From: Granulicella arctica
GTDB lineage: Bacteria; Acidobacteriota; Terriglobia; Terriglobales; Acidobacteriaceae
DNA length: 64,000 nucleotides
Direction of reading: 5' to 3'
NCBI RefSeq assembly: GCF_025685605.1
Contig: NZ_JAGTUT010000005.1
Coordinates: 1 to 64,000, forward strand
Shown here: piece after piece, positions 1 to 7,762 of the stretch
Layout: every line of letters starts with the position of its first letter
How positions within the stretch are numbered: the first letter of the stretch is position 1
Translations under genes and position numbers: made by a program
Notes under the pieces: generated by a model
Database searches by the model: none
What the model saw: only the letters and a program-made list of their open reading frames with translations
What the model was told of the DNA's origin: nothing

Positions 1-2
1 AG

Positions 3-578
3 ATCCAATGCTGGGATTTCGCTGGGGTCGCAAAGGACTATCCCGACCTGATTGAACCGCTCATGGTCTGGTTGCTGCGCCGGATCGACGACGTTTTGTA
101 TGACCCGAAGAATCTAGGTGTCCCTAAGCACGTTGTCATCGAAGAGATCTTCTCCAATCTCCAGAACAAAGAGCTGTTAGAAGGAGCGCTCGCCAGCATC
201 AAGCAGGTTCGAAAGAACCTCGGCGGCGTCACCATGATCGCTCAGTCTGCCAACGATCTTGGAGTGAACGCGGACAGCATCGTCAACTCCTGCACGTCGT
301 TTCTCTTGCTTCCCGATGCAACGTTCAACCGGGAGTTCTACGGCAAGCTCTTCAAGATGAATGAGCAGCAGCTCACCCTTTTCGAGGGCCTGCGCCAGCG
401 CGAGGCCCTCTATATGCGGCGTGATGGCGTCACCAAAGTTGTCACGCTCAACCTCGATCCACGCAGCTATGCGATGTTCTCGACCAAACCAAAAGACAAG
501 GCCCGGCGAGGAAGACTCATCGAGAAGTGGGGGTTACACGAGGGAATTACCCGCTTCGTTTCAGGCGAAGACGCATAG
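3..578 (+). CDS. VirB4/TrbE-type T4SS ATPase, C-terminal part (cut by window edge)
   Basis: The reading frame is open from the first bases, so only the last 191 residues are present. The visible part matches the C-terminal lobe of VirB4/TrbE ATPases: a hydrophobic strand ending VVIEEI that corresponds to Walker B, followed by a segment reading KNLGGVTMIAQSANDLG, typical of the sensor region of this family. These cytoplasmic ATPases power pilus assembly and substrate transfer at the inner membrane. The Walker A motif would lie upstream of the window. It is followed by virB9, virB10, virB5, virB6, virB8 and virB11 homologues on the same strand, which strongly supports the call. Confidence 0.85.
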   Translation: MQCWDFAGVAKDYPDLIEPLMVWLLRRIDDVLYDPKNLGVPKHVVIEEIFSNLQNKELLEGALASIKQVRKNLGGVTMIAQSANDLGVNADSIVNSCTSFLLLPDATFNREFYGKLFKMNEQQLTLFEGLRQREALYMRRDGVTKVVTLNLDPRSYAMFSTKPKDKARRGRLIEKWGLHEGITRFVSGEDA

Positions 579-643
579 TGCGGTTCCGCGAAAGCGGACT
601 GCTTAACGACGACAGCTTTCATTCATCCAGGGAGACCGACCTA

Positions 644-1480
644 ATGAAAACACCACTCTTGATTGCCGCTAGTCTCACGCTTGCGGTCACCGCCCACGCT
701 GCGCCACCAGCTACACCACAGCAGAAAGCCCCCCGCACGGTAGAAGTAAGCGCGACCGCCGCGCCCCCGGTCATCCGAACCAGCCTCAATGAATCAACGC
801 TCCTGGAGCTACCCGCCGAAGAAAAGGTCGCAACGGTGTTCGGAGGAAACACGGACGATTGGATCTTCAACGCCGGGCACGTCGCCAGCCGTTTTATCAG
901 CGTGAAACCAAAGGCCGCCGCCGCAAAGAGCACGACGAACGTCCACATCATCTCTGACCATGGGAACGACTACACCCTGGAGTTGCAAGAGGTCTCGGGC
1001 GACCCGAGCGCGAGCTTTGATTCCACAGTCTTTCTAGTCCCCGCAGACAAAGAGGCTCAGAAGAAGATGACCGAGGCCCCCGTCTTCGTTCCGGTCGCGG
1101 AGGTCAAGGAGAAGCAGGACCGCTTAGAGAAGGAACTTGCCGAGGCCCAAGCGAAGGCGAGTGCCGATCACAAGACGGCTCAGGACGCGCAGGAGAAGTA
1201 TGCCAGCACGTATCCGAGCAATCTGCACTTTGACTATAGCTGGGACCAGTCGAAGGCCAAGGCGCTTGGTGTCCGGCAGATCTGGGACGACGGGAAATTC
1301 ACCTACATCCAGGGCAAGTTCGAAGAGCCGCCCGTTGTCTACGAGCTGAAGGACAAAAAGGGCTCCATCATCAACTTCGACTTCGCTAACGGCCTGTATA
1401 CGGTGCCGAAGCTCCTCCAAAACGGCTACGTCGCGATCGGCAAATCCAAGGTTGAGTTTCATCGCGAGGAGGCCAACTAA
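644..1480 (+). CDS. VirB9/TrbG-type outer-membrane core complex protein
   Basis: 278 residues with a clear signal peptide (about residues 1-19, cleaved after AHA). The frame is open further upstream, but the ATG at 644 is preferred because it has a GGAG about 9 bases upstream and begins the signal peptide. An N-terminal beta-rich part, a charged coiled-coil linker (about residues 140-195) and a C-terminal VirB9-type domain with repeated YxxxWD/FTYIQ patterns fit the family. VirB9/TrbG sits in the periplasm and outer membrane, where it forms the core channel with VirB10. Its stop overlaps the next start by one base (TAATG), so translation is probably coupled. Confidence 0.85.
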   Translation: MKTPLLIAASLTLAVTAHAAPPATPQQKAPRTVEVSATAAPPVIRTSLNESTLLELPAEEKVATVFGGNTDDWIFNAGHVASRFISVKPKAAAAKSTTNVHIISDHGNDYTLELQEVSGDPSASFDSTVFLVPADKEAQKKMTEAPVFVPVAEVKEKQDRLEKELAEAQAKASADHKTAQDAQEKYASTYPSNLHFDYSWDQSKAKALGVRQIWDDGKFTYIQGKFEEPPVVYELKDKKGSIINFDFANGLYTVPKLLQNGYVAIGKSKVEFHREEAN

Positions 1481-2721
1481 TGGAGACCGTCCCCCAGCAG
1501 CCCATATCGAAAGCACCCATCTCTAAGACCTTGCCGATCGTGATTGCCCTCACGGGTGCCGTCCTTCTCATTGGTGTATCGACCGCCTACAACGCCATGA
1601 GTAGCGGCCACAAGAAGGAAGCCGCGAAGAGCACGCTTCAGACCAGGCCCGCCACAGCCGACCCGCAACAAGTCTCAGGGTTTGAGAAGCAACAGCAGAT
1701 GATCGCAAAGAGCGATGCAGACCAGGCACAGCTCAAACAGGCTCTTGATGCTCTACAGGCTCAAGAGAGGGCAGTTCCTACCCCAGAGGCAGACTCAAGC
1801 GCCCCGATGACGCCAGCACAGAGCCGGGCCATCTACGGCAACAGTCCAAACGCCCCAAACCAGACATCCGGCCAGGCGGAGGCCAGGGCACAAGCCAAGC
1901 AGCAGGCCGCCGAGAGGGAAAAGCGCCGCGTCGACGCACTCAACAGCGACACCGTAGCCGTTGACTTCCAGACCCATGAGCAGAAACCAAGCGGAACCTC
2001 ACCTACAGTCAGCGGGCCGACCGTAATCGCAACCCAGAATGTCACCGACGTAGCCGATGGCGAAGCCCCGGAGCCGAAGGCACCGGGAGCCAAAGGCAAA
2101 GACCCGATGGCTGCTTACGACTTCGACGAGTACGGCGGCAAGCTCTACCGCGTCTTCGAGGGAACAGTTCTTGAGGGCGTCGTCACCAACCACGCCGACG
2201 GCGGGATGGCGGGGCCGGTTCTCATCATGCTCACCACTGACTACTACTCGCATGACCATCAGCAGCTCTTGTTGCCCCAAGGCACCCGTCTGATCGGCCA
2301 GGTGCAGGCCGTCAGCAGCCAACAGCAGCATAAACTCGCGGTCGTCTTCCATCGTGCCGTATGCCCGGATGGATTCTCGATCGACATCGACAAATACGCA
2401 GGCCTTGACCAGATCGGCACCACGGGCCTCGCAACCAAGGTTGACCACGGCTATCTTCAAGCGTTTGCCGCAGCCGCCGCTATCGGGGGCCTGGGAGGAC
2501 TCGCGCAGATCGGCAACACGGGCAGCGTTCTAACCCCAGATAGTCAAATCCGCAACGGCATCTCCTCGCAAACCAGCCAGGAGAGCGAACAGATCCTAAA
2601 TCACTTCCTCAACCGGCTACCGATTATCACGCTTAAAGAGGGAACTCGTGCGCGTGTGTACATCGGCAAAGACATCCTCATCCCCTCCTACGCGGAGCAT
2701 CGCGTCAACCCAACTCTCTAG
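1480..2721 (+). CDS. VirB10/TrbI-type T4SS scaffold protein
   Basis: 413 residues. One transmembrane helix near residues 18-37 follows a short cytoplasmic tail. A long Gln/Ala/Pro-rich periplasmic linker follows, then a C-terminal beta-barrel TrbI/VirB10 domain (about 205-410) with the typical signature around LPQGTRLIGQV and a hydrophobic AAAAAIGGLGG antenna-like segment. VirB10 spans inner and outer membranes and transmits ATP-driven signals from VirB4/B11/D4 to the outer-membrane channel. Its start overlaps the virB9 stop, and the next gene starts 8 bases after its stop: a tight operon. Confidence 0.88.
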   Translation: METVPQQPISKAPISKTLPIVIALTGAVLLIGVSTAYNAMSSGHKKEAAKSTLQTRPATADPQQVSGFEKQQQMIAKSDADQAQLKQALDALQAQERAVPTPEADSSAPMTPAQSRAIYGNSPNAPNQTSGQAEARAQAKQQAAEREKRRVDALNSDTVAVDFQTHEQKPSGTSPTVSGPTVIATQNVTDVADGEAPEPKAPGAKGKDPMAAYDFDEYGGKLYRVFEGTVLEGVVTNHADGGMAGPVLIMLTTDYYSHDHQQLLLPQGTRLIGQVQAVSSQQQHKLAVVFHRAVCPDGFSIDIDKYAGLDQIGTTGLATKVDHGYLQAFAAAAAIGGLGGLAQIGNTGSVLTPDSQIRNGISSQTSQESEQILNHFLNRLPIITLKEGTRARVYIGKDILIPSYAEHRVNPTL

Positions 2722-2729
2722 GAGCACCC

Positions 2730-3632
2730 ATGAAACGGCTCATCTACGGAAGATGGATCGCCATTGCAGCAGCGATGGGAGCCATGTCCCTTTCGGTCCC
2801 GGCACACGCTCAGTTTGGCGGTGTCGTCTTCGATCCAACTCAGTCAGCCCACGCGACACAGCAGATTTTCAACGAGGCGAAGGGGCTCAGCAACCAGGCA
2901 ACGAGGATCGCGCAAGGGTCACAAACCAACCTAACGCTCGCTCAGCAGCTCACGCAGGACATACAGATGGCCGGGACTGCACTCAAGATTTACAACCAGT
3001 CCATCACGACCTACAACACCATTTTCAACAACCTGAAGTATTTCAACTCGAAGCAGATTTGGAGGACCGCAGAGAACACCCTCATGAACTCATCCGTGCA
3101 GAACACGTACGGCGAGACAAGCGGGTTGCAATCACAGCTGAACGGGCAATCCCAGAACGCAAGCACTGTATGGAAGATCATGAATCTAGCGATCTCCGGT
3201 ACATCGTCGAGCTTCTGGGGGAACCAGATCGTAGGAGCCAGTGACCGTCTTTCGACGCTGGCGCACATTGAGGCGATGGATGCGGCATCGACGCAGTGTC
3301 TTGGAGCGGTGGGAGCCTACAACGCGGCCAGAACGAATGCCACGGCAGCGAATACGGCGCTCGACAACTCAATCTACGATACGTCCGTTCTCACCAATAG
3401 CGAGGTTGAGCAACTCAATCTCCTCACAATGTCCAACTCGCACCAGTTACAGGAGGCACAAGCACAAGGCCAGCTCCAGGCTTGCCTTGCAGCGCAGTCC
3501 GCCGTCGCCAACATGGACAAGCGGAACCAGGCCTCACAGACAATCAACGACGCCAACTTCCGCATCACTCAGCAGGCCAACAACCCGACGTATATCGGTG
3601 GTGGTTCGCAGACGTGGACAACCTACTACTGA
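2730..3632 (+). CDS. VirB5/TrbJ-type pilus-associated protein
   Basis: 300 residues with a signal peptide (about 1-27, ending AHAQ). Right after it comes FGGVVFDPTQ, which resembles the VVFDPTN start of mature TrbJ proteins. The rest is helical and rich in Gln, Asn and Ala, as in VirB5/TrbJ, periplasmic minor pilus-tip components. The position between virB10 and virB6 genes agrees. Family assignment rests on the N-terminal motif, composition and context; the remainder is poorly conserved. Confidence 0.75.
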   Translation: MKRLIYGRWIAIAAAMGAMSLSVPAHAQFGGVVFDPTQSAHATQQIFNEAKGLSNQATRIAQGSQTNLTLAQQLTQDIQMAGTALKIYNQSITTYNTIFNNLKYFNSKQIWRTAENTLMNSSVQNTYGETSGLQSQLNGQSQNASTVWKIMNLAISGTSSSFWGNQIVGASDRLSTLAHIEAMDAASTQCLGAVGAYNAARTNATAANTALDNSIYDTSVLTNSEVEQLNLLTMSNSHQLQEAQAQGQLQACLAAQSAVANMDKRNQASQTINDANFRITQQANNPTYIGGGSQTWTTYY

Positions 3633-3645
3633 CCGGAGGAGACCA

Positions 3646-3828
3646 ATGAGGCCGTTCAGCATGAAGCTCTTGTTTTTCCTTCTTGCGGCGCTGGCAGTTT
3701 CCAGCGCCGGATTTGTCCACCTTTCGATCAGCAGGGCGCACCAGGCGAAACAGTTGCGCGAACAAAAACAGATTCAGCAGGACGACGAAGACTACCGCAG
3801 ACAGCTTGAAGCAATAAAGACGCACTAA
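3646..3828 (+). CDS. Small membrane-anchored protein, possible TrbK-like entry exclusion factor
   Basis: 60 residues: a short basic start, one hydrophobic segment (about residues 8-23) and a charged Gln/Asp/Lys-rich tail. The ATG at 3646 has GGAGGAG 5-10 bases upstream and lies 13 bases after the virB5-like stop. In Trb clusters a small membrane or lipoprotein gene (trbK, entry exclusion) commonly sits directly after trbJ, so that role is inferred from position only. No lipobox cysteine is visible, which weakens it. Confidence 0.5.
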   Translation: MRPFSMKLLFFLLAALAVSSAGFVHLSISRAHQAKQLREQKQIQQDDEDYRRQLEAIKTH

Positions 3829-3873
3829 GCCGAACGAACGGCGATTCCACATTAAGAAAAGTGAGCAACCCCA

Positions 3874-4743
3874 ATGAACACCACACCCGGATTTGTAGAT
3901 TGGCTGGGCCAGTTCTCCCAAAGCATCTCAGACCTTACTTTGCAGAACGGCGGGGCACTGTCCAACTTCGGGATGTTGCTGCTTACGTTCATCGCTACGA
4001 TGATTCTCATTGGAATCGCGGTGCGGATGTCCCCGTGGTCTGCACATCTAGGGGGCCACGCGTCCGTCAGTCTGGATGAAGTGAAGGTGTTTCTCTTTCG
4101 CTTCCTCTTTTGCCTTGTGATCGAGCATTACTGGACGACTAATCTGCCAGGCGCGAGCTTCGGCTTCAACCGGATGTTCTCTTACATCGGAGCGCAGATC
4201 GCCCAGATTCTCGACCAAAATGCCCTCAACCAACTCAACGCCATCATCAACACGGCAGGGCACAATACCCCGGTTCCATCAATCACGTCCCCTGTCGAAG
4301 CGTTCGTCTACATGCTTGTCGAAGGTTTCCTGGGATTGGCGTCAGGCGTGCTCTTTTTGCTCAATTGCAGCGCCTTCATCTTCTACGCCGTCACCGCACT
4401 CTTTGGACCGCTAATTATCCCGCTCTACCTCACAGAAACCTTTCGCGGGAAGTTCCTGCACTTCGTAGAGGTCCTCGCGAGCTTTGCGATGATTCGTGCC
4501 GTCGCCGCCGCGTTCATCTACGTTTGGTCCCAATTCCTCATCAACTTCATCAACCAGACCTTTCAGGGGAACTACAGCATCGCCAATTGGATCGCTAACC
4601 TCATCCCGTTCCTAGCCATCTTTGTTGCGTTCATCTTGAATCTGGTACTCGTGCCCACCATCACGCAGACCATCTTCGGGGGCGGGGCGGGCGCAGCCGG
4701 AAAAGTGGCACAGCTCGCCGAATCCCTCGCAATTCTGAAGTAA
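3874..4743 (+). CDS. VirB6/TrbL-type polytopic inner-membrane protein
   Basis: 289 residues with about six hydrophobic segments (approximately 30-48, 66-84, 140-168, 172-192, 195-217, 236-262) and an Ala/Gly-rich C-terminus. Size, topology and position between virB5 and virB8 homologues identify it as the VirB6/TrbL channel component that passes substrate across the inner membrane. Sequence similarity in this family is low, so topology and synteny carry most of the weight. Confidence 0.75.
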   Translation: MNTTPGFVDWLGQFSQSISDLTLQNGGALSNFGMLLLTFIATMILIGIAVRMSPWSAHLGGHASVSLDEVKVFLFRFLFCLVIEHYWTTNLPGASFGFNRMFSYIGAQIAQILDQNALNQLNAIINTAGHNTPVPSITSPVEAFVYMLVEGFLGLASGVLFLLNCSAFIFYAVTALFGPLIIPLYLTETFRGKFLHFVEVLASFAMIRAVAAAFIYVWSQFLINFINQTFQGNYSIANWIANLIPFLAIFVAFILNLVLVPTITQTIFGGGAGAAGKVAQLAESLAILK

Positions 4744-4763
4744 GAACACTCGCAGGAGTCGTC

Positions 4764-4934
4764 ATGATTGCTCTCTGGTACCTCTACAAGCGTCTTCCCC
4801 GTCCGTTCAAGATCCTCATGCTGATCTTCTTTGCCGGACTCGTTATCGAGAGCCTCGTGCACACAGGGGTACTCATTCACAACAACAACATGAATTCGAG
4901 GAGGCAAAATGTCCACACAAGCCCAACTAATTAG
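4764..4934 (+). CDS. Small single-pass membrane protein in the T4SS operon
   Basis: 56 residues starting at ATG 4764, with GCAGGAG about 7 bases upstream. A hydrophobic helix (about residues 16-38, FKILMLIFFAGLVIESLV) follows a basic N-terminus. It overlaps the start of the next gene (4909) by 26 bases, so translational coupling is likely. Function is unknown; the slot between virB6 and virB8 in some systems holds small membrane subunits, but no specific homology is claimed. Confidence 0.55.
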   Translation: MIALWYLYKRLPRPFKILMLIFFAGLVIESLVHTGVLIHNNNMNSRRQNVHTSPTN

Positions 4935-5685
4935 CTCGCTCACCCTTCGGCAGCACGTCGAGGCCGACCAGATCGCCAATCAGGTATATGCGGCCCACTA
5001 CAGAGAGCGCAGCATCGCAAGGTTCGCGATCGGTACTCTTACGGCGCTTTCTCTTGCTCTCACTGCTGGCATCGTCTTGATTTCGAGCCGCCCCACCTTG
5101 AATCGCTATGTCCGAATCGATGACGCGGGCCGTGCCCAGGCAATCCAGTACAGCGATTTGAATTACAGTCCGCGCGAGGGGGAGATCAGAACGTACCTCA
5201 CCGACTGGATCAATTACCGGCACACCCTCAATAGAGAGACCATCGCAAAGAAGTACCCGATGAACTACTACTTTCTCTCCGGCCCGCTTGCGTCGCAGCT
5301 CATCAACGACGACAACAACAACCACCTAACGACGCAGGTAATCGGCGGCCAGCTAGAGCCGAGTGAGGTGCAGGTCAATAACGTAACCATCACTTCGATG
5401 ACGCAAGAGCGAATCTCAAACGCTGTTGTCTCGCGCGGAACGGCGCTCGTGACCTTCGACCGCATCTACTCCTCGCAACATTCGCAGCAGCCGCGTACAG
5501 AGCATTGGATCTCTTCGATCACCTATTACGTGAATCCGGCCCAGGTGAGCGACCACGCCAAGACCAATCCTCAGTACGAGACCATCAACCCGCTTGGCGT
5601 GACCATCACCGAGTTCCATGAAAACCGCGTCTCGGTCGATCAGACGCCGCAGGGCTCCACGTATCACCCCCAGGAGAAACCATGA
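4909..5685 (+). CDS. VirB8/TrbF-type inner-membrane assembly factor
   Basis: 258 residues: short cytoplasmic tail, one transmembrane helix (about 40-62, ending in IVLISSRP) and a periplasmic domain with an NTF2-like pattern (ADQIANQVYAAHY near the start, IRTYLTDWINYRHT mid-protein). VirB8/TrbF binds VirB9/VirB10 and nucleates assembly of the secretion channel. The stop overlaps the virB11-type start by four bases (ATGA). Confidence 0.82.
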   Translation: MSTQAQLISSLTLRQHVEADQIANQVYAAHYRERSIARFAIGTLTALSLALTAGIVLISSRPTLNRYVRIDDAGRAQAIQYSDLNYSPREGEIRTYLTDWINYRHTLNRETIAKKYPMNYYFLSGPLASQLINDDNNNHLTTQVIGGQLEPSEVQVNNVTITSMTQERISNAVVSRGTALVTFDRIYSSQHSQQPRTEHWISSITYYVNPAQVSDHAKTNPQYETINPLGVTITEFHENRVSVDQTPQGSTYHPQEKP

Positions 5686-6689
5686 GCGAGTCAAAGTCAC
5701 CTGAGAGTGGATGGGAAAAGGTATTGCCGTTCTTCGAGGCAGAGATTCAGGCTCTCATTCTCGATCCGACCATAAGCGATTTGATGATCAACGGAACGAC
5801 AGGAATCTATGCGGATCGTGGTGGAGTTATCGAGCATATCGAGCTGAAGAACGAATACAGCGTCGAGCGTCTGGAGGCGGCGATTCAGCGCGTTGCCCGG
5901 CTCATGGGTCAGGATCTCACGCAACAGAACCCGATCCTAAATACGCGTATGCCCGACGGGTCTCGTGTCGCCGTTGTTGGGGCTCCTTCTGCGATCGGCG
6001 GACCCACACTCACGATAAGGAAGTTCAACCGCTGGTACAGCACAGATGAGTTGATTTCGAGCGGGAGTATGCCATCAGACGTGCGCGATCGTGTCGTTAG
6101 CTTTCTGATGGATAAGAAGAATGGCATCATCGCGGGCGGAACCGGATCTGGGAAGACGACCTTGATGAAGGCCATCTTAGATCATGTTCCCGAGACTGAC
6201 CGGTTGATCGTAATTGAGCAGGTTGCAGAGCTTCGAGTGCTTCAGCCAAATGCAGTGAGATGGGAGGCTGTCGACGCGATTCCGGGCCAGGCAGCAATTC
6301 CGCCGAGCGCACTTCTAGCAGCGGCACTCCGGCATAGACCGGACCGCATCATCTTCGGTGAGATTCGCGATGAGTGTGCCAATGATCTTCTCCAGGCAAT
6401 GAATACGGGACACGGTGGCACCCTCACCACGTTGCACGCGAAATCAGCATGGGATGCACTCAGCAGACTATCGAATCTCGCACTCAGCGCACGCGCGAAT
6501 ATCAACCACGGGTTCATCCGTTCCGAAACGGCAGAGGCAATCGACTTCGTTCTCTACTGCGAGCGTCAACCGAGCGGCAAACGTCGCGTACGCGAGCTAA
6601 TTGCCGTCACCGGCTATGACTTTGCCACACAAGCGTTTCTCACGGAAGACCTCTACATGGCTCCGAATAGCTCGACAGTGAGCCACTGA
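5682..6689 (+). CDS. VirB11/TrbB-type traffic ATPase
   Basis: 335 residues. Walker A GGTGSGKTT (about 146-154), an Asp-box-like IEQVAEL, Walker B RPDRIIFGEIR, and a His box with GHGGTLTTLHA are all present and in order. VirB11 enzymes form hexameric rings at the cytoplasmic face and switch the T4SS between pilus assembly and DNA transfer. The Asp-box reads IEQV where most relatives have IEDT, a small deviation. Last of the tightly packed T4SS genes; an 81-base gap follows. Confidence 0.92.
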   Translation: MSESKSPESGWEKVLPFFEAEIQALILDPTISDLMINGTTGIYADRGGVIEHIELKNEYSVERLEAAIQRVARLMGQDLTQQNPILNTRMPDGSRVAVVGAPSAIGGPTLTIRKFNRWYSTDELISSGSMPSDVRDRVVSFLMDKKNGIIAGGTGSGKTTLMKAILDHVPETDRLIVIEQVAELRVLQPNAVRWEAVDAIPGQAAIPPSALLAAALRHRPDRIIFGEIRDECANDLLQAMNTGHGGTLTTLHAKSAWDALSRLSNLALSARANINHGFIRSETAEAIDFVLYCERQPSGKRRVRELIAVTGYDFATQAFLTEDLYMAPNSSTVSH

Positions 6690-6770
6690 GTTTGATCTCA
6701 CGGCCTGCACAGTTGAACGGCTTCATTCACGCAATTCCTAACCCAAAGTTCTTCAGGAGGAACACAGACC

Positions 6771-7067
6771 ATGCCACTGCTTGAGATCAAACAGACGAAG
6801 AAGCTCACCATTATCTGCTCACTTGAAGAGTCAACCGCAATTCAGGTGGAACAGTATGCAGCCTTCGTCACAGCATCACCGGACGACGTGGTGAATAAGG
6901 CGCTTGAGTACACCTTCGGAAAGGATTCTGAGTTTCAGAAATACCGTAGCGCCAACCCCAAAGGCACTGGCACCCTACGCATCAAGAAGCCTGCTGCGGG
7001 TGCAACAGGTGCCCCACGCGGACCTAAGCCTGGTGCTGCAAGCGCGAAGACCAGCGCCTCTCTCTAG
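6771..7067 (+). CDS. Small putative ribbon-helix-helix DNA-binding protein
   Basis: 98 residues preceded by AGGAGGAA. The N-terminal half (a KKLTIICS strand, then two helices ending in a VVNKALEYTF pattern) looks like a ribbon-helix-helix fold, and the C-terminal 40 residues are basic and rich in Ala, Gly and Pro. Such proteins often act as relaxosome or operon regulators in conjugative plasmids. It sits directly upstream of the hairpin/GTAGAC region that may be oriT. The fold is inferred by eye; function is unproven. Confidence 0.6.
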   Translation: MPLLEIKQTKKLTIICSLEESTAIQVEQYAAFVTASPDDVVNKALEYTFGKDSEFQKYRSANPKGTGTLRIKKPAAGATGAPRGPKPGAASAKTSASL

Positions 7068-7071
7068 TGCG

Positions 7072-7119
7072 TTCCTGCGCTGCATGGGTTGCAGCGCAGG
7101 AAGTGACGTTGCACGTCAC
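7072..7119. other. Two perfect hairpins after the ribbon-helix-helix gene
   Basis: A 13-base perfect inverted repeat (arms 7072-7084 and 7090-7102, five-base loop TGGGT) begins four bases after the preceding stop. Directly after it a second perfect hairpin has arms GTGACGT (7103-7109) and ACGTCAC (7113-7119). There is no T-tract, so a standard intrinsic terminator is not obvious; they may stop transcription, bind protein, or belong to the transfer origin. Confidence 0.7.
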
Positions 7120-7220
7120 GGAACAACAACAGCAAATGCAACAACTCGCAGCTCGTAATTAGGTGGTTTCCGACATGCAAATGTGGCAGAAAGCAAAGAC
7201 GGCGCTTCGCACCGGGAGAC

Positions 7221-7346
7221 GTAGACACTCCACCCCTTCCAGGGTGGCGTTTCTCGCCAAATGTAGACAATAGGCAACCCACCAAAACCAAAGGACTTAT
7301 AGGCCAGCGGTAGACAGTAGTAGACGGGCAGTCTCCTATTGTCTAC
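7221..7346. promoter_or_regulatory. Candidate oriT / relaxosome operator with GTAGAC repeats
   Basis: GTAGAC occurs as direct copies at 7221, 7263, 7310 and 7320 and inverted (GTCTAC) at 7341. The copies at 7263-7274 and 7335-7346 are arms of a 12-base perfect inverted repeat (GTAGACAATAGG and its complement). A six-base-stem hairpin (CCACCC 7230-7235, GGGTGG 7242-7247) lies between. Position between a possible DNA-binding protein gene and a MobC-like gene, within a transfer cluster, fits an origin of transfer or autoregulatory operator. No nic site can be named from sequence alone. Confidence 0.5.
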
Positions 7347-7364
7347 CGCCTCAGAGGAGGCGAG

Positions 7365-7760
7365 ATGCAACCAATAATCGCAGTCGAAGGCATCGAGTTT
7401 GACCAGCGCTTGCGACGTTCTAAAGGCCGGGCGGGTCGCAAGGTCGTTGCCAGCGCCAAGGTCACGCCAGAGGAGCACGCCGAGCTTCAAGATGCCGCCC
7501 GTCGCGAAAACAAGGCGCTCAGTGAGTGGGCCAGAGAGGTGCTCTTGCGTGAAGCAAAACCAAATCGCGCGGACGCTCTTTTGACCGAGATAGTCGCGAT
7601 GCGACTGCTCCTAAATCTGCTCCTCAAACCGATCGCGTGTGGCGAGGTAATCACACCAGAAATGTTCGGAACCGTGCTCACAAATGTACGCACCGCGAAA
7701 CATAAAGCTGCACAGGATGTGATGGAACAGTACGCGATTGTCGACCAAAAGGAGAACTAA
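7365..7760 (+). CDS. MobC/NikA-like relaxosome accessory protein
   Basis: 131 residues, start preceded by GAGGAGG. The central region, KVTPEEHAELQDAARRENKALSEW followed by REVLLRE (residues about 32-62), is the helix-turn-helix part of the ribbon-helix-helix fold found in MobC and TraJ/NikA-like relaxosome proteins. These bind near oriT and help the relaxase melt and nick DNA. It begins 19 bases after the GTAGAC inverted repeat and ends two bases before virD4, so it was probably part of a mobilisation operon whose relaxase is now truncated. Confidence 0.68.
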   Translation: MQPIIAVEGIEFDQRLRRSKGRAGRKVVASAKVTPEEHAELQDAARRENKALSEWAREVLLREAKPNRADALLTEIVAMRLLLNLLLKPIACGEVITPEMFGTVLTNVRTAKHKAAQDVMEQYAIVDQKEN

Positions 7761-7762
7761 AA

